Of a DNA stretch of 64,000 bases, positions 6,780 through 15,590 are shown one piece after another (positions within the stretch are counted from its first letter, which is position 1; each line of letters starts with the position of its first letter). The stretch comes from Kozakia baliensis. Its GTDB lineage: Bacteria; Pseudomonadota; Alphaproteobacteria; Acetobacterales; Acetobacteraceae. The notes beneath the pieces are model-generated. The model had not been told where the DNA came from and did no database searches. It saw nothing but the letters and a program-made list of their open reading frames with translations. Made by a program: the position numbers and the translations under genes. The stretch is from the NCBI RefSeq assembly GCF_001787335.1, contig NZ_CP014677.1, positions 1 through 64,000 on the forward strand, read 5' to 3'.

Positions 6780-9242
6780 TTAAAAGCCGGTCGAAAGGGA
6801 AACGAACGCCGCGAAATTTCCGCCTGTCAGATAAACCGGCGCGCCGGCCTTTACGCTGTTACCATAAATCCCCGTCTGCGCGCGCGCTGTCGATGCGAAG
6901 CTCCCCGGTGCGGAACGATAAAGATTATTGCCTAGATTGATGATGTTGAGCTGAATTTTTGGTCCCTTTAGATGCGGCACATGCGGAAAGCGATAGCCCA
7001 GCGTAATGTCGGAGACAATGTAATAAGGGATACGCTGGTCGTTCATGAAGGTAGACCATTGCGAGCCGATATAACGCAGGTCGAAATTGCCGAAGAACTG
7101 CTTATTGTCGTCATAAGAAAGCCCAACCGATGCCGTCACCTTCGGCGCTGCTACCATAGCCCTCCCTGCCGTAGGCAAATAATCGATCACCGATTGTCCC
7201 GCCGCATTGGTGGCGGAAACCGGCACGTTATTATCCATTGTCGCGTGTAGATACTGCGCGGAAACATAGGGGCTAAAATGGTGCCACGGTCGCAGCCCCA
7301 ATTCCGCCTGTACACCGCGTGATGTCTCGCCGCCTACATTGATCGGCTCGGAAATCAGCATATTGGTGTTTGGAATATACGCACTGGACGTCACCTGATG
7401 ATTGGTCAAATTCATATTGAAGGCGGAGATCGAGAAATTGATCAGCTTACCTGAGTGGCGATAGCCGATTTCTTCACCGATCGAATATTCCGATTTCAAG
7501 CTCCCCGGCTGTTCAACGGCATGCGATGAGTTCGGATCGAAAATCTGGCTATATGCCTCCACGGATTCCGGCGCACGGAAGGACGTTGTACCGTTGATGT
7601 AAATCTGGTCGTGCGGCGTGATCTGATAGCTCGCGGCAAATTGCGGCAGCGGTTCGAAATAATTCCCCACCACCTTATACGGATCCGCACCCGGCACATC
7701 GTTGGTGCCCTGACGCGCCACCATGACCGCACGGAAACCGGCGCTCAAGGTCAGCTTATCGTCCAGCAACTTCAATGTGTCCGCCAGATACAGTGCGTTC
7801 ACCTGCTGAACGAAATTCAAGTTGTATCCGCTTAGGATACTCCCATTCGGAAGCGTAATCGGATAACGTCCATAGGAATTTGCCGCCTTACCGGAGAAAT
7901 CGACCGGCGAGAACGTCGAGAGTTCCTCGTGCATCGTATAGGAATACCAATATCCGAACGAAAGCGTGTTATTTCCAGCCGTCCAGTTCAGCGACGTGTT
8001 CACCGCTCCAGTTTTCTGGTTCCACGGATCGACGCCCACTGTCGTCAATTGCCCATTGGTCGCATAAGGCTGATTCAAATTGCCATATTGCTGCGTCCCA
8101 TAATAACCACCTTCCGCCGGAATATTCTCACCACCTACCGAGGGGCCGTTCTGATGCACGTAATAAGGCGTCACATTGAGTGTCAGATTATGCGCAAGCG
8201 TGAAATGCATTGGCACGACAACATCGAGCGAATTCAAATTGCCAAAATTCAACTTATAATAATTGGCATTACCTGGGTAGTAGTGACGGTCGTAATTAAA
8301 ACTCGTACCATATTGTTTCCATTGAGCCGCCGTCGGCTCGCGCCACGTCGTCTGTTCTTGTCGGTTAAAGCCGAACACAGCCGTAATCGAATTATCGTCG
8401 CCCCATTCTTTCACGAATTTCGAATCGACGTGGAAGCGTTTTAGCCCGCCCGGTCCGCGCCAGTTATTATTGGAAAGGTGAGAGAAAGACGCATAACCGC
8501 GAATACCAGTCTGACCGATATCACCCGTATCCAGACGCAAAAATTCTTTGTTGGCGCTATGTGTGCCGCCCATCGCACTCAAATACCCGCCATATTTATG
8601 AGATGGATTGAGCGCCGTCGCCGTAATCTGTCCACCCACTGCGTTAAACAAAGGAGCGTTTAAATCCGGCGATCCCTGCGAGACGGTCACGGAACCCAAA
8701 TTCTCCGTATCGATCAGCATGGAGGTATAAGGTTCGTAATTAATCGGGTCAGCCAATGGCGCGCCTTCGAACAGATAGCCAATCTGGCTCTGATTCATGC
8801 CACGCATAGTAATGGTGTCACCCGCCGTACCGAGCGGGCTTTGATTAGCGTAGACTACACCCGGCAAATTCGCGATCATGGAAGAAATATTGCCCGAAGG
8901 CGCCTGCTTAGCGATAAAATCACGCGTTACACCGCTCTGAGAGCGGGGTGCAGTCTGACGCGGCATTAAACCGCCACCCGGCGTGGTGTTCGTGGTGCCG
9001 TCGGAATGGCGTCCCGCTGCGGAAACCGAAATTTCCTCTGCCTGAGGATTGGCGGGTCCCAAGACCGAGCTTTCCGTCGCCCTTGCTCTCTTAGGCTTCC
9101 GCGCGACTGGAGAAGAAGATTTATCCTTCGGTGTGCCCGAGCTTGGATGAGTCGTCTGTGCGTCGGCCGTCTCAGACATGGCGTGATGCGAAAACACCAT
9201 CATAGAACAGCATAGAAGCAAGGTGCGGCTAGATATGCGCAT
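6780..9242 (-). CDS. TonB-dependent outer-membrane receptor (probable chitooligosaccharide/GlcNAc uptake)
   Basis: About 820 residues. I start at ATG 9242 rather than the upstream frame because AGGAA sits six bases ahead and a signal peptide follows ('MRISSRTLLLCCSMMVFSHH'). After a proline/lysine-rich linker come the plug domain ('FIAKQAPSGNISSMIANLPG', 'TITMRGMNQSQIGYLFEGAP', 'SVTVSQGSPDLNAPLFNAVG') and a beta-barrel ending in Phe ('FVSLSTGF'). It is divergent from nagB and shares its control region, so I infer outer-membrane uptake of GlcNAc-containing oligosaccharides for the adjacent nag genes. The substrate is inferred from context only. Confidence 0.82.
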   Translation of the reverse strand: MRISSRTLLLCCSMMVFSHHAMSETADAQTTHPSSGTPKDKSSSPVARKPKRARATESSVLGPANPQAEEISVSAAGRHSDGTTNTTPGGGLMPRQTAPRSQSGVTRDFIAKQAPSGNISSMIANLPGVVYANQSPLGTAGDTITMRGMNQSQIGYLFEGAPLADPINYEPYTSMLIDTENLGSVTVSQGSPDLNAPLFNAVGGQITATALNPSHKYGGYLSAMGGTHSANKEFLRLDTGDIGQTGIRGYASFSHLSNNNWRGPGGLKRFHVDSKFVKEWGDDNSITAVFGFNRQEQTTWREPTAAQWKQYGTSFNYDRHYYPGNANYYKLNFGNLNSLDVVVPMHFTLAHNLTLNVTPYYVHQNGPSVGGENIPAEGGYYGTQQYGNLNQPYATNGQLTTVGVDPWNQKTGAVNTSLNWTAGNNTLSFGYWYSYTMHEELSTFSPVDFSGKAANSYGRYPITLPNGSILSGYNLNFVQQVNALYLADTLKLLDDKLTLSAGFRAVMVARQGTNDVPGADPYKVVGNYFEPLPQFAASYQITPHDQIYINGTTSFRAPESVEAYSQIFDPNSSHAVEQPGSLKSEYSIGEEIGYRHSGKLINFSISAFNMNLTNHQVTSSAYIPNTNMLISEPINVGGETSRGVQAELGLRPWHHFSPYVSAQYLHATMDNNVPVSATNAAGQSVIDYLPTAGRAMVAAPKVTASVGLSYDDNKQFFGNFDLRYIGSQWSTFMNDQRIPYYIVSDITLGYRFPHVPHLKGPKIQLNIINLGNNLYRSAPGSFASTARAQTGIYGNSVKAGAPVYLTGGNFAAFVSLSTGF

Positions 9243-9604
9243 GGTCGGTTCCTGGATATGGCTACGATATGTCAAATATCGACGCGTTATCGCGTAGACA
9301 TTCCCACCCCATTCCATTGCAATGTCGCATCGTTCCGGGTCGGTTCTTAACGCTATATCTCTACATTTCGGCTTCGCAATAGTTTATTCGAAAAACTAAC
9401 CTTTTTTCGTAAAAATTTGGCCGTATCGGCTTTTTTGCTACACGATATCACTCATTTCATAATCTTCGAGCCGCATTTCCCTTATTTTCACTCGATGAAC
9501 TAAGGAAAGCGCCATAAACCACTCTTGATGCGTCGGGAACCGCTTTCCCTTGCTATGTGAAAGCAGCCCTGACAGTTCTTTTTCCATCGCAGCGAGTCCG
9601 TCAT
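9243..9604. promoter_or_regulatory. Divergent control region, TonB receptor / nagB
   Basis: Gene-free 360 bases between two divergently transcribed genes of the GlcNAc locus. It contains an AT-rich block at 9380-9440 and one copy of a motif (9494-9505) that recurs twice in the ROK/nagK control region. The nagB frame can be read back to 9557, but ATG 9605 matches the normal NagB N terminus. Confidence 0.6.
9494..9505 (+). promoter_or_regulatory. Candidate ROK-regulator motif, copy 1
   Basis: GATGAACTAAGG, preceded by TTCACTC. The same core, [GA]ATGAAC[CT]AAG[GT], appears at 14566-14577 and 14598-14609 between the ROK repressor and nagK. Its presence in both divergent control regions of one sugar locus suggests an operator. 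That is an inference, since the motif is not an obvious palindrome. Confidence 0.4.
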
Positions 9605-10369
9605 ATGAAACTGATCATCGAAAACGACGCGGGAACTGCCGCTACAGCCGCTGCCCAGTTGATTGCCGAGGAAATTGGCACCCACGACACCCCCGTGCTC
9701 GGTCTGGCCACAGGCCGCACCATGGAGGGCATCTATGCGCGCCTTGCTCAGGCGCATGAGCAGGGCACGCTGGATTTTTCGTGCGTTACATCCTTCAATC
9801 TGGATGAATATGTCGGCCTCTCCGCCGAAGATCCGCGCTCATACCATTATTATATGCAGGACCATCTATTTCGCTTCGTCAATATCGATCTCCATCGGAC
9901 TCACCTGCCCGACGGTGCAGCCACCGATCTGGACGCGGAATGCGCCGCCTACGAAGCACAGATCGCGCGCTCCGGCGGCATCGACCTGCAATTGCTGGGC
10001 ATCGGCGATACGGGCCATATCGGCTTCAACGAACCTCCTTCGTCGTTCGATACCCGCACTCGCTGCGTCGAATTGGATGAGGCCACGCGCGAACAAAATG
10101 CCGCAATGTTCGGTGGCGACCCCAACGCCGTCCCGCATGAGGCGCTCACCATGGGTGTCGGCACCATTCTCGACGCCCGCCGCCTACTACTCGTCGCCAC
10201 CGGTCCCGCCAAAGCTGGCATTGTCGCCAAGGCGCTGGAAGGGCCGATCACGCCGGAAGTCAGCGCTTCGGCTATCCGCCTGCATAAGAACTACGTCATC
10301 ATTCTTGACGAAGCCAGCGCTGCGGAACTCTCTCCCGCTACGCTAGCTCACGCCCAACGCAACGCTTGA
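9605..10369 (+). CDS. nagB: Glucosamine-6-phosphate deaminase
   Basis: 254 residues from ATG 9605 ('MKLIIENDAGTAA'). This cytoplasmic enzyme converts glucosamine-6-P to fructose-6-P and ammonia, the last step of GlcNAc catabolism. Family motifs are clear: 'VLGLATGRTMEGIYARL' (phosphate-binding loop), 'SFNLDEYVGL', 'LGIGDTGHIGFNEPPSSFDT' (catalytic His region) and 'ALTMGVGTILDAR'. The C terminus is close to the short NagB form without the long allosteric tail. It is divergent from the TonB receptor and convergent with the hexosaminidase gene, 15 bases away. Confidence 0.95.
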   Translation: MKLIIENDAGTAATAAAQLIAEEIGTHDTPVLGLATGRTMEGIYARLAQAHEQGTLDFSCVTSFNLDEYVGLSAEDPRSYHYYMQDHLFRFVNIDLHRTHLPDGAATDLDAECAAYEAQIARSGGIDLQLLGIGDTGHIGFNEPPSSFDTRTRCVELDEATREQNAAMFGGDPNAVPHEALTMGVGTILDARRLLLVATGPAKAGIVAKALEGPITPEVSASAIRLHKNYVIILDEASAAELSPATLAHAQRNA

Positions 10370-10384
10370 AGCGGAGCGCTTGGA

Positions 10385-12595
10385 TCAACGCGCGGCATTC
10401 ACCAAGGCGTGAATGCCCGGCACGATAGCGATCAACAATCCGCTCGGCGGCTGCGGATACGCATAGGACGCGACATGATCCGCGCTCGCCGCGAATGTCG
10501 CATCTTGCTCGTCTAATAATTTCTTGGCTCGCGTGCGCCATTTCTTACCATGGTGCACATCCTCCATCGCCTCTTGTCCCAACTGCGCCAATGCGTTGAG
10601 TTGCCGAGAAACTGGCAGCGCTGCCTGAAGTGCAGGCGTTGTCGCAATCTGGGCATACGCCGCATCATTGCCCGCATAGAGCGCCAGCCGCGCTTGCAGA
10701 GCCGCCGCAACGCTTCGATCTCCTGTTGCATAGCGCGCCGCCAGATTGTTGAACGCGATCGCCTCGAAGCTATCGGGCGCGGCCACCGCCACCGGCGCGG
10801 AAAGCATGTCGTCCCCGCTATGCGCCGCCAGTCGGTTCAACGCATAATTCCGCACCGGACTGGTCACGGAGGTCAGCACCGTCAGCGGCGCAATGTTCGC
10901 AGGCGTCACCCGCGCGATGATGCGCTGCTCATTCTCTCTCGCCTTCAGCCCCAATGCCTCCAACTCACGCTGCACCAACGGCAAGCGCCGCTCCAATTCC
11001 GCGATATCCCGCACTGATGCGTCGGACCAGAACCGCTCCCCAACCGCCGCCGAACGCGGCCAGAGTCGGGCATCCGCCATCTCGTCGGAAACCACCTCAC
11101 TCCAAAGCGGCGCTTCTCCGCCCAACACCAACGCTTGCTGCTGCGCGTCCAAAGGCGGTGCATTCGGATCGATGGCGAAGGCATCCGCCAATGGCCCCAT
11201 CTTCGCGCGCGCTTTGGCCGCGTCTTCCGGCGAAAGCCCATCCGCCTTCACATCGAACGGATCGACTGCATAATGCTTGGCGGAAGGATTAAGCAGATCG
11301 AGATAATAACCTGACGACACCACCACCGGGTGCCCCGCCTTCGTGGCGGACCCGACCCATTTGGACCCGCGCCACGCTTCGACGACAACGTTCTTCGGGA
11401 TCGGCGCTTCGCTCACCTCATCCCAGCCCATCATGATCTTGCCCTGCCCTGCCAGAACCTTCTGCACTTCCGCCGTGAAGGCTGCCTGTAACGCTGGCGG
11501 ATCGGCATAGCCATGTTGCTTCATGTAAGCCGCGATCTTCGGATTATCGGTCCATTGTTTGGGCTGCACCTCATCGCCGCCGGAATGGAAATACCGGTCA
11601 GGAAATAACCGCCCCATCTCTGCATAAAGTTCGCGGGCAAACCGTAAAACCTGTGGATTGGTCGGATCGAAAGCCGGATTATTGAGATTGAGATGACTAG
11701 AGCAATGCGTCGTCGTCGCCCCATTGCCGGACGCCACCGAACAATCCTGCTGCCAATCCTTCGTCAGCGGCACCGGTTGCTGCGCCGCCAGTTCGGGATA
11801 GGCTTCTAAAATCGAGAGCGTGTGTCCTGGAATATCGAATTCCGGCACCACGCGTATCCCTCGGTCCGCCGCGTAAGCCACAATCTCGCGCACCTGCGCC
11901 TGGGTGTAATATTGGTTATGCCCGCCCACTTGCTGCAATTTCGGAAAACGCTTGCTTTCGACGCGGAAACCCGTACCGTCGCTCAGATGCCAATGCAGCA
12001 CGTTGAGCTTGGTCAGTTCCATCGCATCCAATTGCCGCTTGATCGTGTCCACCGACATGAAATGCCGGGAAACGTCGATCATGATCCCGCGCCAGACGAA
12101 ACGCGGCGCATCGTCGATCCGCCCGCTTGCAAACCCTGCACTTTGCGGCAAAGGCTCGACCAATTGCAGCAGCGTCGCAAAACCGCGCAGCACACCGGCT
12201 GGCCCCTCGGCGTCCAAATGCACACCGCCTGGGGCGACGTTCAGCGTATAATGCTCGCGCTCCCGTATGCTTAGGTAATCCGGGTCCGGCCTGACCGAGA
12301 CGACCACACTTAGCGGTGCAGCACCTTGCTCCAGCTTGCCCGCCAGCACCGCCAAATGCCGCTCGAAACGTGCCGCCGCCCGCTTCAACAATGGCGAAGG
12401 TTTTCCTTGCCAGACCACCCGCACCCCGCCCGTAATCGGCACGATCCGGCCATCCAACACCGCCGAACGTGGCTGCGGCATCAGCGCCACAGCGGATTCT
12501 GCCGCTACCGCCTGAGCGTTGTGACTCATTCCCGTTAGAACGGCGAGAGAAACACAAGCGAGATGAAGAATTCTTCCGGTCCGACAGCGTGGCAT
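10385..12595 (-). CDS. Exported beta-N-acetylhexosaminidase, GH20
   Basis: 736 residues with a signal peptide ('MPRCRTGRILHLACVSLAVL', cleavage near 'AQAVA'). An N-terminal GH20b-type domain is followed by the GH20 barrel: 'WRGIMIDVSRHFMSVDTIKR', 'KLNVLHWHLSDGTGFRVE', and the catalytic pair in 'HSGGDEVQPKQW' (Asp-Glu, substrate-assisted mechanism), then 'MMGWDEV'. It cleaves terminal GlcNAc from chitin oligosaccharides or glycans in the periplasm. It is last in the minus-strand run ROK regulator-cutC-hexosaminidase, 61 bases after cutC, so it is probably co-transcribed with them. Confidence 0.93.
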   Translation of the reverse strand: MPRCRTGRILHLACVSLAVLTGMSHNAQAVAAESAVALMPQPRSAVLDGRIVPITGGVRVVWQGKPSPLLKRAAARFERHLAVLAGKLEQGAAPLSVVVSVRPDPDYLSIREREHYTLNVAPGGVHLDAEGPAGVLRGFATLLQLVEPLPQSAGFASGRIDDAPRFVWRGIMIDVSRHFMSVDTIKRQLDAMELTKLNVLHWHLSDGTGFRVESKRFPKLQQVGGHNQYYTQAQVREIVAYAADRGIRVVPEFDIPGHTLSILEAYPELAAQQPVPLTKDWQQDCSVASGNGATTTHCSSHLNLNNPAFDPTNPQVLRFARELYAEMGRLFPDRYFHSGGDEVQPKQWTDNPKIAAYMKQHGYADPPALQAAFTAEVQKVLAGQGKIMMGWDEVSEAPIPKNVVVEAWRGSKWVGSATKAGHPVVVSSGYYLDLLNPSAKHYAVDPFDVKADGLSPEDAAKARAKMGPLADAFAIDPNAPPLDAQQQALVLGGEAPLWSEVVSDEMADARLWPRSAAVGERFWSDASVRDIAELERRLPLVQRELEALGLKARENEQRIIARVTPANIAPLTVLTSVTSPVRNYALNRLAAHSGDDMLSAPVAVAAPDSFEAIAFNNLAARYATGDRSVAAALQARLALYAGNDAAYAQIATTPALQAALPVSRQLNALAQLGQEAMEDVHHGKKWRTRAKKLLDEQDATFAASADHVASYAYPQPPSGLLIAIVPGIHALVNAAR

Positions 12596-12656
12596 TGAAA
12601 CCCTTTCAGCAATTTAGAAATTTCGTAAAAAATTTATGGAAACGGGATGAACAACC

Positions 12657-13385
12657 TCATCCGGGCCGCATTGCATCCCGCAAGGCCTCGGCCATCGCGC
12701 CGATAACCTGCGCATCGGTCAGGGCATAAGCTTCGCCAAATCCCAACCGCGTCACGGCCTCTGGGTAAGGCCGCTTTACTCCGCGACAGGACGCATGCAC
12801 CGCACACACCCCACTCCCGCGCACAAGCGCGCCGACATTTTGCGGCGTCACGCCGCTTCCCGCCATGATCTCGACTCGTCCCGCCGCCCAACATTGAAGG
12901 TCCCGTAACAATGCCGCCCCCTCAGTCGCCTTGGTTTGCTGTCCCGAGGAGAGGATACGCTCGAAACCCAACGACACTGCCTCTTCCAACGCCTGCCGAG
13001 GGTTGGGCACAAGGTCGAACACGCGATGCAGCGTGCGTCCCATCGTTCCGCACGCTGCGCTCAACCGGCGCAACAACGGCACATCCAGCGTATGATCCTC
13101 ACGGCACGCGCCAAGCACGGCGCCTGCTAACCCCAATTCACGCGCCGTTTCGATATCGGCCAACATTTGCGCTTCTTCATCGAGGCTGAATACGAAATCT
13201 CCACTCCGAGGGCGGATCATCACGTAAATCGGCGTGAGAGATTTCGAAGCCAGACGCATCAAACCCACGCTCGGCGTCAAACCGCCAACCGAGAGCGCAC
13301 TGCAAAGTTCGATCCGCGCCACCCCCGACCGCTGCGCAACACGCAACCCAGCCGCATCGTCCACGCAGACTTCCAGCGTCACCAT
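12657..13385 (-). CDS. cutC: CutC family TIM-barrel protein
   Basis: 242 residues from ATG 13385, one base after the ROK regulator stop, with GAGAG upstream. The family pattern is clear: 'LEVCVDDAAGLRVAQRSGVA' then 'RIELCSALSVGGLTPS', 'YVMIRPRSGDFVFS', 'HRVFDLVPNPRQALE', 'RILSSGQQ', 'EIMAGSGVTPQNV' and 'VHAS'. CutC was named for copper homeostasis in E. coli, but that role is disputed. Here it is embedded between a ROK sugar repressor and a GH20 enzyme, which argues for a carbohydrate-linked function in this organism. An alternative ATG lies at 13400. Confidence 0.9.
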   Translation of the reverse strand: MVTLEVCVDDAAGLRVAQRSGVARIELCSALSVGGLTPSVGLMRLASKSLTPIYVMIRPRSGDFVFSLDEEAQMLADIETARELGLAGAVLGACREDHTLDVPLLRRLSAACGTMGRTLHRVFDLVPNPRQALEEAVSLGFERILSSGQQTKATEGAALLRDLQCWAAGRVEIMAGSGVTPQNVGALVRGSGVCAVHASCRGVKRPYPEAVTRLGFGEAYALTDAQVIGAMAEALRDAMRPG

Positions 13386-13386
13386 T

Positions 13387-14523
13387 TCACAAACTCTCAT
13401 TGCCGAACAGGAAGTGCTGCGCCGCCAAACTGGCAGCACCACTGGCGAAATCATCCGGATGAAGCGGCCTTACCAAAACCTCCGTCTCTTCTCCCGCACG
13501 CCGAAGGACGTGCGCCTCCATTTCCTGGCGCAAAGCACGCGCGAACACGCTCTCCACCAATGGCGGGTCAAGCATGACGACGATCCTCCCCGGATCGAGC
13601 ATCTGAACGGTTTGCGCCAAGGCGATGCCCAAAGCCGCCCCCGCTCGATGTAAAATGCTCAGCGCTTCGGGATGACCTTCCGCCGCCACGGCAACGAGGC
13701 TTTCGATATCCTCTCCCAATCCGGCACGGCGCGCCGCGCCTAAAATGGCCGGAAGGGACGCCAACGTCTCCAGGCACCCTCGATTGCCGCATCGGCACGG
13801 CAGCGCACTTCCTTCGAAAGCAATAGGTGAGTGCGACATCTCACCTGCTCCGCCATGCCGCCCGCGGTGCAGCTTGCCGTCGATCACATGCGCGCCACCA
13901 ATGCCTTCACTTACAAAAACCAAACTGAAATCCGCATAATCGCCGCTATCGCCGAAAAGCTGCTCCCCCACGATCAGCGCATTGGCATCGTTCTCCACGA
14001 AAACCGGCAAACCCGTCAGTGCCGATAGCCGCGCAGAGACATCTACATCCACCCATCCCAGCGTTGCGGATGCCAAGCAGGTCAGCCGATCACGCGATAC
14101 CATCCCCGCCAGAACGATACCGATTCCCGCCGGCGCACCCGCGCCCTCGGGAATCGCAGCACTGATTTCGTGCACTATCTGCGCCAATGCGGACATGCAT
14201 TCGTCTGGATCCGACAAAAGCGGCAATGTGCGCCGCACGCAAACACGACCATGCGGATCAGTCAGAACCACATGTGCCGGATCGGCCTGCAGCGAAATAC
14301 CGATGAAACTCGCCGCGTCTTCCCGTAATCCCAGCATGACTGAGGGACGCCCTGTTCCAAACACACGCTCACGCTCATCGAGAATGCGCTGCTCGATCAA
14401 TTCTCGCACCAAGGCGGAAACGCTCGCCTTGCTCAATCCCAAGGCGCGCGCCAGATCGGTCCGACTTTGCGGGCCAGTGCGACTCAACGTGCTTAAAATA
14501 CGATAATGTCCTGTCGAGAACAT
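13387..14523 (-). CDS. ROK-family (NagC-like) transcriptional repressor
   Basis: 378 residues. An N-terminal winged helix-turn-helix ('RTDLARALGLSKASVSALVR') is followed by a ROK sugar-binding domain with 'FVENDANALIVGEQLF', 'VSEGIGGAHVIDGKLHRG' and the zinc-binding 'CRCGNRGCLET'. It probably senses GlcNAc or GlcNAc-6-P and represses the locus. It is divergent from nagK across about 100 bases holding two copies of a repeated motif, and is first gene of the run with cutC and the hexosaminidase, so autoregulation is likely. Confidence 0.9.
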   Translation of the reverse strand: MFSTGHYRILSTLSRTGPQSRTDLARALGLSKASVSALVRELIEQRILDERERVFGTGRPSVMLGLREDAASFIGISLQADPAHVVLTDPHGRVCVRRTLPLLSDPDECMSALAQIVHEISAAIPEGAGAPAGIGIVLAGMVSRDRLTCLASATLGWVDVDVSARLSALTGLPVFVENDANALIVGEQLFGDSGDYADFSLVFVSEGIGGAHVIDGKLHRGRHGGAGEMSHSPIAFEGSALPCRCGNRGCLETLASLPAILGAARRAGLGEDIESLVAVAAEGHPEALSILHRAGAALGIALAQTVQMLDPGRIVVMLDPPLVESVFARALRQEMEAHVLRRAGEETEVLVRPLHPDDFASGAASLAAQHFLFGNESL

Positions 14524-14565
14524 GAAGTGGCGACCTTTGCGTCATTCAATGCATTTATTTCGATT

Positions 14566-14577
14566 GATGAACCAAGT
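14566..14577 (+). promoter_or_regulatory. Candidate ROK-regulator motif, copy 2
   Basis: GATGAACCAAGT, 43 bases upstream of the ROK regulator start. It matches the core at 9494-9505 with C for T at position 8 and T for G at the end. It lies in the control region shared with nagK. Confidence 0.4.
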
Positions 14578-14597
14578 TGCTGTCAATAGAATAATTC

Positions 14598-14609
14598 AAT
14601 GAACTAAGG
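14598..14609 (+). promoter_or_regulatory. Candidate ROK-regulator motif, copy 3
   Basis: AATGAACTAAGG, 32 bases (three helical turns) from copy 2 and 14 bases before the nagK GTG. The AAGGA at its end could double as the nagK ribosome site, in which case regulator binding and translation start would overlap. Confidence 0.4.
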
Positions 14610-14623
14610 AAAAGTCTGTTCTA

Positions 14624-15529
14624 GTGACCATGCCCCTCGCTCAAACCGCCATTTTTTGTGCCGATATCGGCGGCTCTTTCATCGATTTCGCGCTAATCGG
14701 GCCGGACGGTCACATCGGCATGCGGCAAAAGTGCCGAACCCCGACACGGGATTTGGACGCGTTCACGAAAATCCTGATGACACTGACCGATCATCAACCG
14801 CATATTCCTCTGCACATCGCCCTGCCTGGCTTGCGCGATCCGCAAAAAGGTATCTGCACAACCGCCAATATCCCTTGTGTCAACGGCATAGACCTCGCAA
14901 AAATTCTTGGCGAGCGCTTGAATCGCAATGTCAAAATCGGCAACGACGCCGATTGCTTCACTCTTGCCGAAACTCTCCACGGCGCAGCGCGCGGCCATCG
15001 CAATGTTCTTGGAATTATTTTGGGAACCGGTGTCGGTGGCGGCCTTGTGTTAGGCGGTGAACTGGTCATCGGCGCAGGAGGCCTCACTGGCGAATGGGGC
15101 CACGCCCCCTTTATTCCTTCTATTCCTGGAACAGAAGATAAAATTCCCTGTTTTCCCTGCGGCTGCGGACAGCGCGGTTGCATCGATACGATCGGGGGCG
15201 CACGCGGGTTGGAAAGGCTGCACGCTTGGTCCTGCAAAGAAACTGCCGATAGTCGCACCATTCTCACAGCCTGGCACGCAGGAGACGAAAAAGCATGCCA
15301 AACTCTTGCGATTTATCTCCACTACCTCTCCTCAGCCCTGGCGCTGGCCGTCAATATAACTGGGGCGACTATCCTTCCTGCCGGCGGCGGCCTCGCCAAT
15401 GACGAAAAAATGCTTGCTGCACTCGACGCCGCCGTTCGCGAGAAAATCCTTCGACCGACCGAAAACCCGCTTATCGTCGCTTCCCAACTCGGTAATGCTG
15501 CTGGCTTGATTGGAGCTGCCGCATTATAA
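14624..15529 (+). CDS. nagK: ROK-family N-acetylglucosamine kinase
   Basis: 301 residues from GTG 14624 (ATG 14630 is possible). It has no DNA-binding domain and starts directly with the ATPase phosphate loop 'CADIGGSFIDFALI'. ROK motifs follow: 'IGNDADCFTLAE' (catalytic Asp), 'LGIILGTGVGGGLVLGG', 'GGLTGEWGH' and the zinc site 'CGCGQRGCID'. It phosphorylates GlcNAc taken up by the adjacent MFS permease, giving GlcNAc-6-P for NagA. The specificity is inferred from the locus. It is first gene of nagK-nagP-nagA. Confidence 0.88.
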   Translation: MTMPLAQTAIFCADIGGSFIDFALIGPDGHIGMRQKCRTPTRDLDAFTKILMTLTDHQPHIPLHIALPGLRDPQKGICTTANIPCVNGIDLAKILGERLNRNVKIGNDADCFTLAETLHGAARGHRNVLGIILGTGVGGGLVLGGELVIGAGGLTGEWGHAPFIPSIPGTEDKIPCFPCGCGQRGCIDTIGGARGLERLHAWSCKETADSRTILTAWHAGDEKACQTLAIYLHYLSSALALAVNITGATILPAGGGLANDEKMLAALDAAVREKILRPTENPLIVASQLGNAAGLIGAAAL

Positions 15530-15590
15530 AAGGTTCGCATTAGTAATGGTTTGGTTCCGAAACATATTGCGCTGCATGGAAATTTCGAAA

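Noticed and set aside
10369-10381. Terminator between nagB and the hexosaminidase gene
   Set aside because: Only a 5-bp stem (AAGCG/CGCTT) with no T-run.
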